This document shows, one piece after another, positions 20,086 to 22,797 of a DNA stretch of 22,797 nt. This DNA is from a virus, in IMG/VR virus record IMGVR_UViG_3300020733_000083, positions 1 to 22,797 of that record; one strand, written 5' to 3'. The translations under genes and the position numbers were made by a program. Each line of letters starts with the position of its first letter. Position 1 is the stretch's first letter. The notes under the pieces are model-generated. The model made no database searches and was not told the origin of the DNA. It was given only the letters and a program-made list of their open reading frames with translations.

Positions 20086-20376
20086 TCACTGTTTAGGATG
20101 TTTCGCTTTTACAGCCTGACAAGCTGCAATGTAAGCTTGGATTTGTGTTTGATCATCTTTTACGATTCCGTCAAGATAATCGTGAAAATCAGGGTATTCA
20201 AGAGCTCTTTTTTGTGCGTATGACAATGAATCTATGGCAGCTTTCTGTCGCGCGTCATTTATAGCTTCAATTTGATTTTTATCAATCAAAGTAGCGTTGT
20301 CGGGAATAAGATGGTCTTGAGAACCGTCACTTTCAAAGGCATGAATTTTTCCATCTTGTGATCTATAAAATTTCAT
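20086..20376 (-). CDS. Conserved phage protein, possible fibre-assembly factor, 96 aa
   Basis: N-terminus M-K-F-Y-R-S-Q-D-G-K; C-terminal part has A-Q-K-R-A-L-E-Y-P, D-Y-L-D-G-I-V-K and a terminal A-V-K-A-K-H-P-K. The Y-P-x-x-x-D-Y-L-D-G-I-V-K pattern is common in short phage proteins next to tail-fibre genes (XkdW- or tail-assembly-like). AAGGATTAAAA precedes the ATG. Function is inferred from context. Confidence 0.72.
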   Translation of the reverse strand: MKFYRSQDGKIHAFESDGSQDHLIPDNATLIDKNQIEAINDARQKAAIDSLSYAQKRALEYPDFHDYLDGIVKDDQTQIQAYIAACQAVKAKHPKQ

Positions 20377-20385
20377 TTTTAATCC

Positions 20386-21516
20386 TTAACGAAGTTCTAT
20401 CCATGCGCTAATGGAGATGCTAGTGTTAACAACTAACTCATAGCTTCCATTAACAGGTACAAGAAAAGAAATAACTGAATTGCTCGTATTATCGCCAACA
20501 GGTATGGCATAAGAGCCGTTAACTAACACTCCTACGCTGTTAACATAAGTTTCATAAATGTAAACTTGTATTGGCTTACCTGTGGTGTTGTAATAAACAG
20601 TGTTTTGACTTCTACTAGAAGTGACATCCTGATAAGATTGAACTGTACTTCCAATTCCCGCATTATTTGCAAAAGCTGTTGTCGCAAGCTGGGTTGAATT
20701 AGTGCCTGTTGATGCGGTTGGTGCAGCTGGCGTGCCTGTCAAAGTTGGACTGTATATGGGCGCATAGTTTGCTAAATTATTTTGCACATACGCAGTTGTC
20801 GCCAATTTTGTACTGCTATCTGAGTTGCTGGGTGTAGGCGCTGCCGGAACTCCAGTGAATGTAGGGCTATTAATTGGCGCATACAAAGAGAAGTTTACGC
20901 TGCCGTCTGTGATAACCCACGCACCATACGTAGAACTGTAAGACAAAGTGATGGGGTATCCGGCGCCGGGTATTTCTCCACCTACCAGAGCCGCATCGTT
21001 ACTTAAAACAATAGGTATAGCACCTGTCACTGTAGAACCTAAAGTCAAATTCAGAGTCGCTGCGCCCGTATTTGCTGCGGTAGATTTGACAACAATAGAC
21101 ATGCCATCGGGGATAGCTGTCAGATTTGAAGGTATGGTGGCAGATAGCGCGTTCCCTGTTCCTGTAGCAACAGCGTACAGATATGTTTGAGCTTGCAATT
21201 GTTCAGACTGAACTAAATCTGCCATTGTTGCGGCAGTATCATAATTTCCAACAATGTCGTTCAGAGAAAACGGAGATGCCGTAGTTCCTTCTTGGCCTCG
21301 GATAACCGTCAAAGTATCTCCTGAACGAGCTGTACAAATACAAATTTCGTATAGTGTTGGAGTAGATACGCTATTGAGCGTTATTCTGAAACCTTGGCCA
21401 GTAGAAGGACTCGGAAAAAGCGTGCCTGTTCCAGAAGCCACGGTAATTGACGTAGCAGTACTGGTGATGGATGACGCCAGTGTAGTTTTTGCGTTGTTGG
21501 CAAAAAGTGTGATCAT
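20386..21516 (-). CDS. Second tail-fibre-like protein, 376 aa
   Basis: Residues 1-100 share their pattern with the 1708-aa fibre (F-A-N, G-T-G, F-P-x-P-S-T, L-T-V-x-R-G-Q-E-G-T). Residues 214-287 hold two tandem phage fibre repeats (S-P-T-F/L-T-G-x-P-A-A-P-T ... L-A-T-T-A-Y/F). The last ~90 residues form a short C-terminal domain. AAGGTATTGAC precedes the ATG. It is probably a shorter fibre or an adaptor sharing the attachment point of the giant fibre. Confidence 0.82.
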   Translation of the reverse strand: MITLFANNAKTTLASSITSTATSITVASGTGTLFPSPSTGQGFRITLNSVSTPTLYEICICTARSGDTLTVIRGQEGTTASPFSLNDIVGNYDTAATMADLVQSEQLQAQTYLYAVATGTGNALSATIPSNLTAIPDGMSIVVKSTAANTGAATLNLTLGSTVTGAIPIVLSNDAALVGGEIPGAGYPITLSYSSTYGAWVITDGSVNFSLYAPINSPTFTGVPAAPTPSNSDSSTKLATTAYVQNNLANYAPIYSPTLTGTPAAPTASTGTNSTQLATTAFANNAGIGSTVQSYQDVTSSRSQNTVYYNTTGKPIQVYIYETYVNSVGVLVNGSYAIPVGDNTSNSVISFLVPVNGSYELVVNTSISISAWIELR

Positions 21517-21525
21517 GTCAATACC

Positions 21526-22155
21526 TTAAGCGACGGTGTAGGTGTATTGGAATGGTACATTCAAAATGCCATCCTGTATAGCCGCAGCCAAAAAAGTTTT
21601 AGCTGCTGACGCTGTGGAAATTGTGATTGTGATCTGGCTAAGTGATGTGTACGTAACGCTAACACCGTAAGTGTTGTCGATATTAGGCGCAACGCCATTC
21701 ACCCCATTCAAAAATCTTACTACACGCCTTTTTAGCCAATTTGTGTTGTATTGAAAACCATCGCCTTTATAGAAATCCCACGTCAATATTCTTTTGTAAT
21801 AGTCGTCCGTAACTACATAAGATGAACTGGGCGAAGCTATGCCGTTTTCATTAAAGGCGTCAGTGTTGTATGCTTCTGTGTTGTATACGCCTTGATTTGA
21901 AAACACTATCGGCGAAGATACCGATGGTCTAGGTAGACCATACAAATTTGTGCCTACCCAATCTAACAATACGCCAGAAATCACTGAGTTCGTATAGATT
22001 GGCAAATTCAATGCGTTGATGGTGTTCAGATTGGCCTGCGATAGCTGGTTGTACGCAGTGAACAGCGCATTCAAGCTATCAATCGATGCTTGAGAAACCC
22101 TATCTGGGTCTTGCCATTGTTGGTACAGATATGCAGGCAATGTTTGGGTAATCAT
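21526..22155 (-). CDS. Baseplate/tail protein, 209 aa
   Basis: Starts MITQTLPAYLYQQWQDPD. It has a helical N-terminus, then V-I-S-G-V-L-L-D-W-V-G-T-N-L-Y-G-L-P-R-P, a phrase typical of phage proteins (DUF2612/Mu gp48-like) located after baseplate J. W-L-K-R-R-V-V-R-F-L-N-G and a beta-rich C-terminus follow. The position between a baseplate J-like gene and fibre genes supports a baseplate wedge or tail-tip role. AAGGG lies upstream of the ATG, three bases after the J-like stop. Confidence 0.75.
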   Translation of the reverse strand: MITQTLPAYLYQQWQDPDRVSQASIDSLNALFTAYNQLSQANLNTINALNLPIYTNSVISGVLLDWVGTNLYGLPRPSVSSPIVFSNQGVYNTEAYNTDAFNENGIASPSSSYVVTDDYYKRILTWDFYKGDGFQYNTNWLKRRVVRFLNGVNGVAPNIDNTYGVSVTYTSLSQITITISTASAAKTFLAAAIQDGILNVPFQYTYTVA

Positions 22156-22158
22156 GTT

Positions 22159-22797
22159 TTACCCTTGTGTGATCGCTACCAAGGCTGCTGAAGTAGAGAA
22201 GTAACTTTCAGGATCGCCATAATACAGTGCAGTTCCAGACGTAGGAGAAGTCACCACGCCTGCAATTGTGATGGTAAACAACATCCGCGACAGATATGCG
22301 GGAGGAATTACCGCAGCGATGGCATTCTGAAATACAGCCTGAAGTTCAAATCCATTGATGGGTTGGCCAACAGCAATGCTGTTAATGTAGCTGACAATCG
22401 CAGGAGCCCCCAAAGAAGCAACCGCAGATGGCGACACATAGTTCGCATATGTTGTGTTCCAAGTCAAAGCAACTTGAACAGTCTGGACGGGAGGGTTTAC
22501 AAATGTGATGTTGTAAGTGTCTGGATAGTCATTCACCGACACAGTGACATTGCGCAAATTAGGTGTTACCACGCCGCCGGATGAGTATGCCGAATATCCA
22601 GTAGTGTTAACACCTATACTGAAAGTTTTATTCGACAGCACTGTGATCGTATAACTCGCGTTATATGCGCTGGGTGTAACACCAGCAATCGTGACGACTT
22701 GGCCTGTCGTATACCCGTGATTCAAATTAGTCGTCACGACGCCGGGGTTAGCTTGCGTGATTCCGGTTACTGACAATGTAGACCCCACCAACATTGA
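22159..22797 (-). CDS. Baseplate J-like protein, C-terminal part (cut by right edge)
   Basis: The frame is open to the right edge (a Ser codon precedes the first visible Met), so this is the C-terminal ~212 residues of a longer gene. Residues ~15-70 contain N-H-G-Y-T-T-G-Q-V-V-T-I and a T-F-S-I-G strand, resembling small beta domains often inserted in phage tail proteins. The C-terminal part has V-S-V-N-D-Y-P, I-V-S-Y-I-N-S-I-A-V-G-Q-P-I and a hydrophobic-aromatic end, as in baseplate J wedge proteins. Assignment is moderate. Confidence 0.7.
   Translation of the reverse strand, partial: SMLVGSTLSVTGITQANPGVVTTNLNHGYTTGQVVTIAGVTPSAYNASYTITVLSNKTFSIGVNTTGYSAYSSGGVVTPNLRNVTVSVNDYPDTYNITFVNPPVQTVQVALTWNTTYANYVSPSAVASLGAPAIVSYINSIAVGQPINGFELQAVFQNAIAAVIPPAYLSRMLFTITIAGVVTSPTSGTALYYGDPESYFSTSAALVAITQG

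Noticed and set aside
1-22797. tRNA genes, CRISPR arrays, integrase/attachment sites or insertion sequences
   Set aside because: Reading both strands I saw no cloverleaf-like segment, no regularly spaced direct repeats with unique spacers, no recombinase or transposase and no terminal inverted repeats; a tRNA scan program would be needed to exclude tRNAs firmly.

Overview
This window is part of a double-stranded DNA tailed-phage (or prophage) genome. It is dense with overlapping ATGA/TAATG gene junctions, carries a complete phage replication set, a lysis cassette and tail/receptor-binding genes, and shows no rRNA, tRNA, ribosomal protein, integrase or CRISPR array. The Rz/Rz1 spanin pair and several lipoprotein signal sequences point to a Gram-negative host. 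The baseplate J-like fragment at the right edge suggests a contractile tail. From general resemblance of the small proteins to aquatic phages I would guess a freshwater proteobacterial (possibly betaproteobacterial) host, but that is an impression, not evidence.

Layout, left to right. (1) 1-1522, minus strand: a string of small accessory genes (29-78 aa), several of them below usual gene-finder size, joined by ATGA overlaps and driven by a strong-looking promoter/operator at 1551-1586. Three junctions share a repeated Shine-Dalgarno/start element, and two of the genes look paralogous. (2) 1607-8356, minus strand: the replication operon, transcribed from a divergent promoter at about 8390-8421. 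In transcription order it encodes an early lipoprotein, a small membrane protein, a DUF2800 Cas4/RecB-like nuclease, a putative ssDNA-binding protein, a family A DNA polymerase with proofreading domain, and a primase/SF3-helicase fusion. (3) 8429-11482, plus strand: VRR-NUC nuclease, SNF2-type helicase, two small helical proteins, a DUF6378 protein, an HNH-like endonuclease candidate and a small conserved phage protein. (4) 11475-14165, minus strand: zinc-ribbon protein, GH24 lysozyme, Rz with Rz1 nested inside it, holin candidate, a Cys-rich lipoprotein of 58 aa and a run of small membrane proteins. (5) 14217-22797, minus strand: a 1708-aa fibre-like protein with internal duplications, small fibre-associated proteins, a second fibre-like protein sharing the same N-terminal domain, a baseplate/tail protein and the C-terminal part of a baseplate J-like protein running off the right edge.

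How it works together. The two arms facing away from 8400 together make a self-sufficient replication and recombination set (primase-helicase, polymerase, ssDNA-binding candidate, SNF2 helicase, two PD-(D/E)XK nucleases). A 9-bp palindrome built around TTTGTGCTA forms both divergent promoters, and TTGTGCTA recurs at the -10 of the promoter at 1551-1586, so one regulator or one sigma preference could coordinate all three. The late minus-strand genes (22797 to 11475) appear to be read from a promoter outside the window. The most interesting items are the shared promoter motif with an apparently leaderless nuclease mRNA, the shuffled small-gene cassettes at the left edge, the membrane-protein block around the lysis genes, and the duplicated receptor-binding fibre.
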